Part shown: positions 10,840 through 22,133 of the stretch, in pieces | Layout: the number at the start of each line of letters is the position of its first letter | How positions within the stretch are numbered: position 1 is the stretch's first letter | Assembly: GCA_030686995.1 (NCBI GenBank) | Contig: CM060697.1 | Coordinates: forward strand, 42,999,015 to 43,063,014 | Length of the DNA stretch: 64,000 nt | Direction of reading: 5' to 3' | From: Artemisia argyi | Lineage: Eukaryota > Streptophyta > Magnoliopsida > Asterales > Asteraceae | Notes under the pieces: model-generated | Told to the model about the DNA's origin: nothing | Database searches by the model: none | Seen by the model: only the letters and a program-made list of their open reading frames with translations | Program-made: the position numbers and the translations under genes

Positions 10840-13130
10840 ACGATTCTATCTTCGATCTCATCTATCTCATCATATGAACACATCTCAATAGGGGCATGGT
10901 CAGGTTCAAACATAACGTTCGAATCATATATTGCAGGTTGGGCACCAATCCCATTTCTAAGGTAGTTTACCTTAGGTTTAGAGGTATCCTGTTCACTAAA
11001 CTTATCTCTTAATTTCTGATGATTCTCCATCATTTGAGCATATTGGATGGTTTGGCCTTGTGTGTACAATTTTTCTTCCAGTTTGTTTTTCAACATTTTA
11101 AGGTTGGAAACATCATTTAAAAGACTTGTTTCTTTGTCTCTATAATCGTGTTTGATCAAGGTTAACCCCTTTTGAATTTCCTGTTTTTGTTTAACAGTTA
11201 GATCCAATAGTTTCTTCAAAGACATTAACTCCCTTTTTAATGTTTCTTGTTTGGAATTATTTTCAGTTATGTAAGCACGCATTTGCCATTCCATTTTCTG
11301 CTCACGTTCATTTAACTCAAACTTAGCTCTCTGTTCGTATATAGACACCTGATCCTTAAGAATATTGAATCTAGTGGGCAGGGAATCATCAGGGATATAT
11401 ACAGTGTGCTCATGCAGTTTAAGCTCACTAGGATCAACAGAAGGTGTGTCACTTGGTACAACTAGCGGACCATTGACATTCAAATACCTTTCATATGGGA
11501 CAGTATTTGTATTTCCCATATTAATGGTATCTGTGTTGTCAATGTCTGTGAGTTGTACAAAATCACACACCCTCTGTGGATGGACAGAGTCATCATGGTT
11601 ATGTGAAATTGGTACCTCAGAGATAGCAGAGGTGATGGATGATTCAGACTGATGTGGAGAGGACACTGCTGCAGAAAGGTTAGCCATGAAGATGGTTTGA
11701 ACAGTATGTTCGTCATCAACGTCAGAATCAAATGCATCACAGTCTTTAACCTGGAAGATATTCGGGTCATTGAGTGCTAGATCTTGAACTGGTTGATCAT
11801 CTACATCAGCATCAAATGTGTTCCCGTCATCACCCACCAAAAAGATCAAGGCATCTTCATCCAAAACAGTCCCACTCTCTTGTGCCTGCATCAGCAACAT
11901 TTTATCTTTGAAGTATTCAGAATTTTGTGGACGCTTTGGTTGAGTGCAATTCCTAGCAATGTGACCCATTCCTCCACAGTTGTAACATTTAGGTTGCCTG
12001 GCTTGTCCTTGAAGTGCGTTGCCAACCCTATAATTCCCATTCCTAAATCCATCATTCCTTTGATTCAGATTCTGTCTTCCTTGTACATTTTGCACCACAA
12101 CTCTGCCATCCTCTATGACAGCCTGATTACGAGGATTCGATGAAGACCGAAGTTGATTATTGGTAGATGGAAGATTAGCTCTGAGTTGTTGAACCAGTAA
12201 AGAGACTTGGTTGGATAGATTATCAATCATCATATCAGTGTGGGAATACCCAGAGTCCATATGGGTTTGTAGGGCTGAAGGTGACGAACCGGATGCTTGT
12301 AAGGTAGATCTAGTTGAAGGATGTTGTGGTTGAGGTGCTTCACTTGATGATTGATTGAGTTGTTGAACATTTGAGACAAAAACAAGAGAGTCATTTGGAG
12401 TTGGAGAGTTTAGTTTTTCACGCATCACCTGATCATAGGCAGCATGCTTCTCATGTTGTTGCAGATAGGTATAAAGTTGTTCATGGTTGGTGTCCCTAAG
12501 ACCTTTGTTGAGTTTAACAGCATTGACAAATCTGTCCCATTCCGGTGCCATGTTGTTCACAAATTTGGAGTTAAGCTGAATGTTGGGCATTGTCATCTTG
12601 ATGATTCTCATATCATTTACCAGTTTGTGAAATCTGACATAATAGTCTGTGATGCTTTCACCTGGATTCATTTTGAAGTGCTCATACTCATCATATAGCT
12701 GAGACTCTCGATCTTCTTTGGTTAACTCAGACCCTGCAAGGAGCATTTTTACATTGTCCCAAACTGCTTTGGCATCTGTGTTGTAGTGGATAAGTTTGTA
12801 GACATCTTTAGGAAGCCCTTGAATGACAATGTTCGAGGCTCTGTTGTCGGCATCATACCGTTTCTTTTCTTCCTCTGATAGCTCATCGTAGATGTAAGGT
12901 CTGTTAGGACCGAACACAGCAGGTTGGTCGTCAGTAGCAACAACCGTGTCTCTGGTGACTCCCATAACAAAAGGTCCTTCATAGATAGATTTCAGAATGT
13001 TGACTCCATTATCCTTTCCCAAGCAGTAGAGACGAATCCTTTGTGCCCAAGACTCATAGTCGGTCCTGTCAAGCATTGGGGGTCGGGTGTCGGACCCAGC
13101 ATCTTGAATGTCATCTGAGGCTGTCGACAT
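10836..13130 (-). CDS. gag: C1 Gag, N-terminal two thirds (764 aa)
   Basis: Opens at the ATG 13130-13128 (MSTASDDIQD) and runs 764 codons. Residues about 15-230 are the capsid-like UBN2/copia Gag region, with motifs LDRTDYESWAQRIRLY, DVYKLIHYNTDAKAVWDNV and PGESITDYYVRFHKLVNDM. A CCHC zinc knuckle CYNCGGMGHIARNC begins at about residue 382, followed by basic residues. A long Glu/Lys/Gln-rich coiled coil fills the end. The reading frame stops at 10836 through a frameshift and homology continues in the next frame. Translation would give a truncated but otherwise normal-looking nucleocapsid precursor. It is preceded by a 950-bp leader with repeated TAACCGCAG motifs. Confidence 0.85.
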   Translation of the reverse strand: MSTASDDIQDAGSDTRPPMLDRTDYESWAQRIRLYCLGKDNGVNILKSIYEGPFVMGVTRDTVVATDDQPAVFGPNRPYIYDELSEEEKKRYDADNRASNIVIQGLPKDVYKLIHYNTDAKAVWDNVKMLLAGSELTKEDRESQLYDEYEHFKMNPGESITDYYVRFHKLVNDMRIIKMTMPNIQLNSKFVNNMAPEWDRFVNAVKLNKGLRDTNHEQLYTYLQQHEKHAAYDQVMREKLNSPTPNDSLVFVSNVQQLNQSSSEAPQPQHPSTRSTLQASGSSPSALQTHMDSGYSHTDMMIDNLSNQVSLLVQQLRANLPSTNNQLRSSSNPRNQAVIEDGRVVVQNVQGRQNLNQRNDGFRNGNYRVGNALQGQARQPKCYNCGGMGHIARNCTQPKRPQNSEYFKDKMLLMQAQESGTVLDEDALIFLVGDDGNTFDADVDDQPVQDLALNDPNIFQVKDCDAFDSDVDDEHTVQTIFMANLSAAVSSPHQSESSITSAISEVPISHNHDDSVHPQRVCDFVQLTDIDNTDTINMGNTNTVPYERYLNVNGPLVVPSDTPSVDPSELKLHEHTVYIPDDSLPTRFNILKDQVSIYEQRAKFELNEREQKMEWQMRAYITENNSKQETLKRELMSLKKLLDLTVKQKQEIQKGLTLIKHDYRDKETSLLNDVSNLKMLKNKLEEKLYTQGQTIQYAQMMENHQKLRDKFSEQDTSKPKVNYLRNGIGAQPAIYDSNVMFEPDHAPIEMCSYDEIDEIEDRIV

Positions 13131-14063
13131 CTCAAAATCTTCAAACGGAGTTTTACAACTTTAGTGACTTGAACCGAGAAATGATTCTTTCTGGGGATTA
13201 TACAAAAGTCAACAATAAAGAAACCGGAAGATATAGCCAGCAGTTAAAACTAAAATAGAGACACCAGATGAGTCACAATTTGCATCAAGTGTAGAGTTGT
13301 GACAAGTCAAGTTGCAATATATCCAATTGAGATTAGTCAAGTCGTAAGCATACACTCACAATGTCAGATCACAATGAGATTAACTGAAACGACTAAAGTT
13401 ACAACACTTCACGAATTGCAAAATGATTAACCTATCACATGAATCTCATAATTTAGTGTCAACTTAGTTTGAGATAGTCGCAACCAAAGACTCCAAGTCG
13501 CAACGAAGGAGTTAACCGTAGGGAGAGTAAATCGCAGCAGGAGATAACCGCAGAATGTATCAACCCGCAAGTGAAACTAACCACAAAGACCTAACCGCAA
13601 ACCCCTTAACCGCAGAAAAACAAACCGCAGAACACGTAACCGCAGGAAACAGACCACAACGATCTAATCGTAGACTACTTAACCGCAGGAGCAAAACGCA
13701 GTCGACAAAAATCCAAAGCTGTCACTTTCCTTGCGATTTGTTTGTATTCCCAAAATAGTAAACGCAGCCAAACTAACCACAGAGTTCAGGAACTAACCGC
13801 AGACAAGCAATAAAACAGTAGACTTAACCGCAACAAAGAAATCCGCCCTAAACTCAATCCAAACTTCAAATAGGCTTAAGAATGATCAAACCAACTGAAA
13901 CACAATGTTATACTAACACTAAGAATCATAAAAGTACATCTCTAACGTGTCAAAGAACACTAGAAAGATCAAAGCAATAAGTTTTTCAAGAAAGTGACTT
14001 CAAACTCACAAACACAACACAAAAGCACATCAAAATCCGAATCTACAAGGCCCTAAGATGTAA
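13131..14063 (-). other. C1 5' leader with TAACCGCAG repeat array
   Basis: Untranslated leader between primer site and gag. About 18 irregularly spaced copies of TAACCGCAGA-like decamers lie at roughly 13476-13835 (for example near 13546, 13590, 13606, 13678, 13794 and 13824). The rest is AT-rich with no ORF. C2 and C3a have analogous arrays at the same place built from different motifs. Confidence 0.7.
13476..13835. repeat. Array of TAACCGCAG-like motifs
   Basis: Roughly 18 copies of a core (T)AACCGCAG(A), with variants AACCACAG, AATCGTAG and AAACGCAG, separated by 5-25 bases of unrelated sequence. Not a simple tandem repeat, because only the core recurs. Confidence 0.75.
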
Positions 14064-14081
14064 CCTTGGCTCTTGATACCA
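14064..14081 (-). promoter_or_regulatory. C1 primer-binding site (initiator Met tRNA)
   Basis: On the - strand TGGTATCAAGAGCCAAGG lies two bases inside the 5' LTR. It matches the tRNA-iMet complement TGGTATCAGAGCC with one extra A. Confidence 0.85.
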
Positions 14082-14083
14082 AT

Positions 14084-14441
14084 TGTAGATTACTAACTAA
14101 GTTGGAAACATGATTTCCTTGTGGTTATGTGTCGTTAGAGTTAGAAGAGGGAAAGAGAGGGAGAGTGGAACCTTGAGAGAAAACTAGAAATGTATTAGCT
14201 TGTGAAAGTGAGAAGGTCCAACCCCTTCCATGCTAGGGAAGGGGTATTTATACAATCTACCAAACGCCCTCTGAAAGGGCTGTGGAGCGAGGTGACAGTG
14301 GGTGAAGACCCGACCCGACTCCACAAATACTAACTACCTCTAAACTACGTACTAACTAAATAGATAAATACCACGAGCTACAATATGCTAAATTACACTT
14401 GGGGTGACCGAGTATTCTTATGAATAATCGTATTCCTAACA
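14084..14441 (-). repeat. C1 5' LTR (right)
   Basis: 358 bp, matching 2494-2852 with about eight differences. Promoter-like TATAAATAC on the - strand at 14244-14252. It reads TGTTAGG...TCTACA on the - strand and is followed by TSD CATAC at 14442-14446. Confidence 0.92.
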
Positions 14442-14446
14442 CATAC

Positions 14447-15255
14447 GGACTACCATCCCGTTTCATTCTATGTTTTATGTTTTTGTTATTTTTGTTTTAT
14501 TAGCTTAAGTCGAGTCGAGTCTTGTCTTCGCTTAGCAATGCCATATTGTACATGTAATTAACCATGATGATTAACTCGCCACTAGTAAATATTGCCTTTA
14601 TCCAACAAAACCGTGGTTTCCATATCCTTACACCTAACGTTAAAACCCTTTAAAAATCCTAGGTGCTTACGCCAAGTGGTGGAGGTTTGATCCTTTCCCA
14701 AGCCTATGGTAATCTATTTGCTATGACAGGTAGTGAGAGATGTTTTCCATTTCCATATTGTGATATATACTTTATTACACCTGAGAGATGTGAGTATCTA
14801 AACACTATTTGTGATGTGCTAGTGTATGACCTCCGTGCTTGCTTTTGGTTTTTAGTGGAACGATTATTTGTTGTAATTACTTTTATATTAGTGTTAAATG
14901 ACCCCTAACTTGTATTTTGATTAGAATAAAAGCACATTTGCTTGAGGACAAGCAAATCTCAAGTGTAACGGTATTTAGTGAGGCGAAAAGTGTACCACTT
15001 TTAAGGGGTCATTTAAGCCCGAATTCGAGATTATTTGATCAAATATTGCCCTAAATCGTTCCTTTTGTCATTTTAGGTACTTTTGGAGAGAAATCTGGAA
15101 AAGGAAGCATTTTGGACGTTTTTTAAGCATAAAAGTGAAGAAAACGGCAAAGTCTCAATTTCCTTGCTGGAAACAGTACCTGACGGCGTCAAGAGTTACA
15201 AAAGAGGTGGATGTGGAACTTATAACGTGGCGGCCTAGAGAGTTTTCAAGCTTAT
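14447..15255 (+). other. Element A: end of 3' region and start of its 3' LTR
   Basis: Continuation of the sequence interrupted at 2493. A perfect hairpin TTTGCTTG-AGGA-CAAGCAAA (14937-14956) is followed by TCAAGTGTAACGG (14959-14971), a degenerate polypurine-tract motif. The 3' LTR probably starts just after it, near 14970. The LTR then contains TGACGGCGTCA at 15181-15191 before C2 interrupts it at 15255. No supported ORF. Confidence 0.5.
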
Positions 15256-15588
15256 TGTTAGGTCACCATTTTGTAAACACAAGTATGAGAAATAAGATGA
15301 GAATGAGAGATGGTTGATTATAAGATTATGAAGATTGTAAGAATAAGAGTTTCACTAAGATATTCAAATAACCAACAAATAAAATGTTTACATAAGCTTG
15401 GTATTTATAAGGGAGGAGTAGGGCAACACTCCCTTCCTCCCTCCTTCCTTTTGGACGTGGGCTTTCAAGCCCATTGGACTTACATACTTAAGCCTTGTAA
15501 CATAAACATAGTAAAATAAATAACTAAGCAACCTATTACAAAAGGTAATGACCGAGACTTGACTGAATACAAAAGTATGATCCCAACA
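15256..15588 (-). repeat. C2 3' LTR (left)
   Basis: 333 bp, TG...CA. TATAAATAC box on the - strand in 15401-15410. Differs from the right copy at two positions (near 15343 and 15459). Adjacent ATCTCCCCCTAAGGG (15589-15603) is the polypurine tract on the - strand. Confidence 0.95.
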
Positions 15589-17873
15589 ATCTCCCCCTAA
15601 GGGTCGGTCATCACGGTTGTTTGACGTCTTCATCTTTGTCGTTGACTTGTGACATGTAAAGCTTTAGACGTCTTCAAAATGGTTGAATGATAATGAATCT
15701 ACTTTGCTCTATGTCTTTGTTCTTTGGTGATGATGTAGTGATTGTGTCATGAAGTAGTCTGCCATTCGTCACTCCTGTGTCTATGGTGGTTGTCCGCCAT
15801 TCCAACATACTTATACATCTTCGGACTTATACTTTCACATACATGAAGTTCCTTTTCATATTCTGAGATCTTAAAGTCTTTATACTTTGTAGATTCTTCT
15901 TTATTGACGTAGAATCTTTCTTTGAACTTTGTGGTGCTAAGATCTTTGGGGGAGCTATCATTTGCTTCAAGATGTATGTATGAGCATGTTGGAATCTACC
16001 ATCATGGAAGTGAGGTACCTGCAAGTAAACAGTTAGCAATAAATACCCGGTACTTACAGATAAGGAATTAGAATTCATTAACAGCATATTGTGAAGACTC
16101 CCTCTAATCCTTATCCAGGCCGTTCCCATATCAGATACTCCCGAAGGAGCTTACGAGACCTACTAAGTAGCTCAATGACTGGGTGAGTCGCTGGGGATCA
16201 CTCCACGACTGAAGACCGCTATGGAACCACCCCAAACACTAAGCGTAACCCTTGTGGGGTTACCGAAGTGACCTGCTGTCAGGGCTATTTGTTGTTGACC
16301 CTGGCAGGATTTTCGTTCAATCATGGAGAAATACATAAGTAATCCACTCATAAACGTTCTCGGCAGATTGCTAAGATCTGCGAAGGACTCGATAATTTAT
16401 AGCTGGTGTCCATTGATGTAGAACACCAGTTGTACAAATACTAAGTGTTCCTAAGAAATCTTTGATGTATCTCAAGGCTCTAGACTCTATAAGTGCACAC
16501 TTAGGTTTCCTATGCGGAGACTAGGGAGGGGTCTCCTGCTTCAATATCAACCATCTCTAAGAGATAGGTCGATAGGTTACGCTGGTTCCCCGTGAGTATG
16601 AAAAAAGTCCTTTTAAGAGAACTTGAGTGGTTAAGAAGGTTTAGTGCATTGCGTCACTGGGTCCATGACGACTTTATCTTCAATACCGGTGTTGTCTTTT
16701 GCAACAACCAGTAGCATACGTATTGAACCCGGTGTCTGCCCTAAGGTTGAACATATGGAGGGCTATTTCTTTTCACCCTTTTCTTTACTTTTCTTTTTAA
16801 TTCTTCAACTCCTTCTTTCCCTTTCATTCTTTTCTCCTTTTTTCATATCATACCTAAGGACTTCTAATTCTAACTATGGGAGATGTCCTTGGGTAGATCC
16901 CTCCGGCTCTAGCGGATCATAGGACGGTTATTCCTATCTTAATCACCTTATAACTCCGACAGTAGCCAAGAAACCTTGATTGAAAATCTCTCAAAGTGTT
17001 TGTGATAATCAAATATTTTGGTTAACACTTTGAGAGTTTTATGTACACTTTTGAAGGGCTCCCCTTTCACATGTGCTAATAAGTATTTAATAAATTTGCA
17101 CATGCGGGAGGAGGAAGCATTTTAAATTGATCCACTTTCCATGAACAAGACCGATTCGAGACACGCTTACATCACTAGATAAACTAGCTTGAAGTTATTA
17201 CCCGGCCTGGTCAAGTCCACAGAAAGTTTCTCGAGACGGTACATTTGTACTAAGACAAATCCTTTTCGAGACACGCTTACGTGGTTAGTTAAAGAGATAC
17301 ATTGTCAGCTTTTAGGTGACAACTAGCTCTAGTAACTAACTTGATGTTATTACCCGTCGAGGATAAGTCTTTTCGATATTACTAACTTTTATTGTCTCGT
17401 CAATTCCTGGGTCATTTCTGAGTCTAGCTCGCTCATGATACAACTTTTAGCCTTTTGGCTACTTATATTTTAATCACTTTTTCATTTTCTCCCCCTCAAA
17501 AATAACATATAATATGATGTTCTTGACAAACCTTTTAGATTAAAATATGCCTTTTTGAGTCTTATGGGGAGATTCACCAAGAACTTGTGATTTAGAACAA
17601 AGTATTTTTGTTTTTGACAAGTGCTCCCCCTCAACAAGTGATTAGGTCTTATTGAGGTGAAATACTTGTCCTTTTGAGCAGAATTATGAAAATTCATAAA
17701 CATTTGATTAATTCTACTAAAAAGTAAGAAGCCTTCGCTCCTTATATTAGGATTGAGGCACTGATGCGTACCTCAGGGTCCTTTCTTTACAAGATCGGGT
17801 TGTGCACTATAATGCGTACACAAACCATAATGGAGTATAATATTGACAAATCAAATCAAATTCTTACAACATT
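15589..17873 (-). other. C2 3' noncoding spacer with conserved hairpin module
   Basis: No supported ORF. Hairpins at AGTCG/CGACT 16186-16210, GCAGAT/ATCTGC 16363-16381, CTGGTGT/ACACCAG 16403-16429, AAGTCCT/AGAACTT 16605-16624 and CGTCA/TGACG 16652-16670, then the GAGACACGCTTAC pair at 17156-17203 and 17267-17356. The second of that pair carries a larger hairpin: outer stem GTTAGTTA/TAACTAAC (17284-17291 with 17333-17340) and inner TTGTCA/TGACAA (17302-17322). Polypurine-like TTGAGGGGGAG copies on the - strand at 17489 and 17624. Confidence 0.7.
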
Positions 17874-20800
17874 CTACCATTCAGGTCTCTGAAATGTCAA
17901 CACCGGAAATCCTGGTCTGCCTCCAACATAGCTTTCCAATCTCCTGAACTGATCCCTGCACTTCAACCGGCTCTCAATCCTTGTAATGAATCTGCGAGCG
18001 TCCCTTGCCTCATTGGTATTCCACCTCTTGGATTTACCCAGTGCTATGTCGTCTAATCTGCTTTTGATTCCATCTCTGACGAACTTCAGGGTTTCATCAC
18101 AGAACTTATGTATTTCTTCGTAGCCCATGAAGCAGTTACGACCGTTTACACTGCGGTATGTGAACCCAAATGCCGGATGTCTTATCAAGGAGTATTGAGG
18201 TAGATGTTGAAGTTTGGGGATGTCAAACAAATTTGGTTTGGTGAGATTCAGCTTCTTCTGATAACTTTCCACTCCCAGTTGAAGATCTTCTACTCTTTCT
18301 CTGATGACTATCTGCCTAATGAAGATTAGGAGAGCAGTGATAAAGGCAAGCTGCATTTCTTTGGGCAAGTTGCAAAGCTTTCCTTGAACTTTGAGCAGGT
18401 ACATATCTTCTATGTCGTTGAGGAGTAGTCGTGGAAAGTCTGACTCGAAAATCTTGTACTCTTTTTCATCAAGTCTTTTGAGTACTAGTTTGCTGAGGAA
18501 GGGGTACCCAAAGTGAGTGATAGTCGAAATGAACTGAATCGAGACTATCTTCAAATCACTTGTCACATTACCCATCGTCTGATTGAGTCTGCTGCTTCGA
18601 TAGTACTGTGCCCGGTTATCTGGCCAATGATGTTTACCATAGAGTGCATTCCGGTCATAGTCAACAACTTTGTCGATGAATAAGGCAGAGGCTTCTTCTT
18701 CGATGGCATTGTTGAGAAATCTAGCTGCAGGGAGAAAGGCAAGTGATGTAACGTACTTCTTCTCAATCTTGCTGCCGAGTTGCAGAAATTCCAAGTCGTT
18801 GTTGAAGAAGAACTTGTAAGGGATCTTTGGTTCTTATGGCTTCCCAATCATAGGCAATGGTTTGGACCAGTCGGTTATGTATGGTGCGGTTTTCCTTGTG
18901 ACCGGATCGACGTAAGATTCAGGATTGATCCAGTCAATATTGCTTGACATAGCTCGAGCAATATTTTCTAGATGGTACTCAAGTTCGATGGAGTTAGCAG
19001 ACCGATCTTTCAGAAGATTGAACGCATCATTCTTGATTCTTTGTAGCTCTGTCTTGTTCATCTTTTTCATCTTAAACTTATGCTGAATCAACTGAGCGTA
19101 TTCCACTATTCGACCATCTTGAGGTTCTTGATTGTCTGCAAGTGGCGGTTGCGAAGTAATCATCTTGTCAAACCAGGAGTAATCGGCAGTTTCGTCTTGG
19201 TCTAGCCATTTGAGGACGGTTTTTGGTTTCTTGGGTTCTGTGCCTTTTGAAGAGGTGTCCTGTTTGTGCTGCTGATGCTTTCGTTTCCTTTCTTTCTTCT
19301 TCTTAAAAGACGGTTCTGGTACTTCATCGGGCTGAGGAATCTCGTCACCATCTGTGTATTCAAAGTGGTTATGTGCTTTGGGAGCGGAACCAGATGCCTT
19401 GGGTTGTTGTGTAGATGTAGTTGTAGTTGGAGGGATGACCGGTGCTTTTGCTTGAGATGAGGGTCCTTCGGCTTGCTTTTGTTTCTTTGCCTGAGAGTTA
19501 GGATCCTGATCTTCATCATCTCTTGGACGTTTCAGTTTATCGACCTCAGTGCTGCAGGTCTCTTTAGTCATCTTGGCTTTCAAAGCTTCCAGGACTTTGG
19601 CTTCTTCCGGTGACAAAGTGAGCTTGCTAGCCAATTTGTATAAGAGCTTGGTTTCCAATTCCTCCATAGATAATCCTGGTTGTGGTAAAGTTGATTTGTC
19701 AGCTCGAAGAGTAAACGTGGTAGATCAGATCACTTTCTTGACTGCTTGTTCTGCAAACTTGATGAGTTCATCTCTCATAGGTGCCAGCAGCTCTTTCAAC
19801 TCAGCAACTAAGTGTTGTTCCATATACTGATATGCTTGAGCTGCTAATGTGGCTTCCAAGTTCTCTTGCACATCCTTAGCTAAGAAGGTATCAACTTTTT
19901 CTTGCAGCTCCTGGACGTTCGTATTCAGCTTCGTCAATTCAGCAACTTGGCTTGCTAGTGTTGCAACCTGATCTTCCAGTTTGTTTTTCTTCTTATCATG
20001 AACTTGTCTAAATGCATTCTTTATCAACTTGGATGCAGCAGAGGCTTTGGTACTTGCGGGTTTCTTGATTGATTTGTCATGAGTACATTCGGATGCTGGA
20101 GGTGATGATTGTGAAGATTCAATGTTGGTGGTTACTTCCTTGTCATCTCCTCTTTGTGATTCGGGTTGTTCAGCATTCTTAACTTTGGCTACTTCCTCTT
20201 TCAATCTCTGTTCTTCAGCCAGTCTGTCAGCTTCGGCCTTAAGCTGTTTTTCTGCGGCTAGCTTGGCTTCTTCTTCTTTTCTCAACTTATCTTCTGCCAG
20301 CTTAGCTGCCTCTTCAGCTTTTCTGCTTTCCTCCATACGGATCGTTTCTTCCAATTTGGCTTGAGCTAGCTCCTCAAGCCTAGCCTCTTCAGCTTCCTGC
20401 TTTTTCTTTAATTCCTCTTCTTGAGCCCTTTCTCTGAGCTCCATTTCTTCCATAGTCAGCAGATGTGGAGTCTCAGTATCCATGTGATCCTCCTCTTCCT
20501 CTTCTTCTGCTGCTGAAGCATTGTGCATTTCTACATCCGTGGGTGATACTGTTGGGGTGTTGTAGACGACCAAATCAGCATTAGTTCCTGTAGTAGGTTC
20601 AGGAATACTGCTAGATCCGCCTGCTTCATTAGTTTGAGAGAACAACGGAGGTGGAGGTTGATCAGCTTGGAATGCATCTATCTTGCTGTGGAGGAGACCC
20701 AGTTTGAGAGCTCTTTCATTTTCTTCTTCTACTGAAAGGCCTATGTTAGAGTGAGCAGACTCTTGTTCAGCAGTCATGGGTTCGTTCAGCTTCTCTTTCC

Positions 20801-22133
20801 TGATCCTTTCTTCTTCCAATATTGTCTCTGCTTCAGTGAACGGTCTTTGATTTAGATCCGCTGGGTATTTAGCATTATCAGCAAATTCATCAATATCTTT
20901 CTCCCAATCTTCGAACGTCAAGTCTTTATCATCAATATCTTCAAGATTAACATTCTCGTTGATATTGGCATAGGCTTCCCTGTAAACTGGACCTTCGTCG
21001 GATTCGGTTTCAGAGTCAGACGATTTTGGAGAAGTTGGTGGTGAGGGGAACCACCCAGGTTCAGGAATGGATGCAGGTTTCTTGACAGGAGTTCTTCGCT
21101 TGAGTGTACCCTTCTTCTTTTGTTTAGACTTGGTAGAGCTGTCGGAGCTCTCAGACTTGCTACCTTTCTTTCCCTTCTTCTGCATGAACGATGGTAGAAC
21201 AACTTCGTCCAAGAAACCAACTTTGTCTTCATCGAGAGCTTGAAGGTAGTACTTGTAGTTCTTGCAAAGCTTCACTTTGGCATTCAAGAGACAATCGGGA
21301 AATTTCTTTCCTTGTTTACGAGTGCTGGTGTCAAGTCTCTTGATAATTCTGAGAGTTTCCTCATTTCTGAAAGTGTGCTTGGCTTCATCATCAAGTCTTT
21401 GTGGAATATCGTCATACTCACGAAGGAAGCTTTCGATGAGTAATTTGGTGAAACGAACAAATGGAATGTTGTTGGTCTTGTGTTGAATGTGCCACACAAG
21501 GTCTTCCCAGATAATGCTGGCATAATCTACTTTCTTGATGTTTGCCAACGCCTAGAAGAGTTTGAGGTGTTGGAGCTTGGGGTGTTCATGGCCAGTGTCT
21601 CTGCCAGATAAGGACTTGGCAATCAAAATGTACAAGGTTCTCCATGGTTGTGGAAGAAATCTGATGTTGACCCTAGAGTGTCTTGTCACTACCTCTTCTG
21701 ATTCATCGTAGCCAATATCCCGTAACCACTCTATCAGCTCTTCCTCGGTAGGTACTTGATCATATTCTTCATCTGGGCCAAGTTCGGGTAACCCAAGAAC
21801 ATTCCTAAGTGTATCTATGTCCACAGTAACCTGTCTGTTATGAAGCATGCAAGTGAAGGATGCTTCCCCAAGGTCTAGCTGAAGTGTATGCCAAAATTGG
21901 TGTATGTAGAAGCAGGCCACTGATGCTGACTTAGTGAACAGGAGCTTTTTGGGGTGATATAGGAGAGCATCCACTGCAATAATGCATGAGGATTCGTTGC
22001 ATGTGATTTTGTTGAAGTTGATTCGTAAGTTGTTCTTGCCTATCTTCCTGGTGTAATCTTCGGGAAAGGTTTCTTCCCATGAGAGTTTTGGTTCTGGTTC
22101 TGGTCCATATGGAATGTCATTGTGTTCTGCCAT
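17874..22133 (-). pseudogene. C2 extra ORF downstream of pol (env-like position)
   Basis: A single frame of 1,420 codons from ATG 22133-22131 to the stop at 17874, interrupted by three in-frame stops: TAG 21552-21554, TGA 19725-19727 and TAA 18834-18836. The first about 190 residues form a folded-looking domain with FWHTLQLDLGE and VTVDIDTLRNVLGLPELG. This resembles the N-terminal domain of extra ORFs seen in other Asteraceae copia elements (recalled, not searched). Then come a Ser/Lys-rich region with nuclear-localisation-like basic runs, a very long Glu/Lys/Ala coiled coil (about 20130-20500), a second basic region (KKKKERKRKH), and a C-terminal domain of about 300 residues with Arg/Trp-rich end. 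I see no signal peptide or membrane segment, which argues against an envelope protein. Function unknown. C1 and C3b lack it. Confidence 0.75.

Larger units (their letters stand above)
2494..14441 (-). mobile_element. C1: Sirevirus-like Ty1/copia retrotransposon
   Basis: A complete but decayed element of about 11.9 kb on the - strand, with LTRs of 359 and 358 bp, a 5-bp TSD and an initiator-Met-tRNA primer site beside the right (5') LTR. Gene order on the - strand is a large gag with CCHC knuckle and coiled-coil tail, then protease, integrase, RT and RNase H, followed by a 2.9-kb noncoding spacer. Protease-integrase-RT order defines Ty1/copia. The big gag, integrase sequence style and long 3' spacer with repeated polypurine tracts fit Sireviruses. 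About eight differences between the LTRs indicate an older insertion than C2. Confidence 0.9.

Noticed and set aside
20122..20364. Ser/Ala-rich ORF on the + strand
   Set aside because: Antisense shadow of the Glu/Lys coiled coil of the C2 extra ORF.
17874..22133. Envelope glycoprotein gene
   Set aside because: Position fits, but there is no signal peptide or transmembrane stretch and the composition is charged coiled coil; called only an extra ORF.
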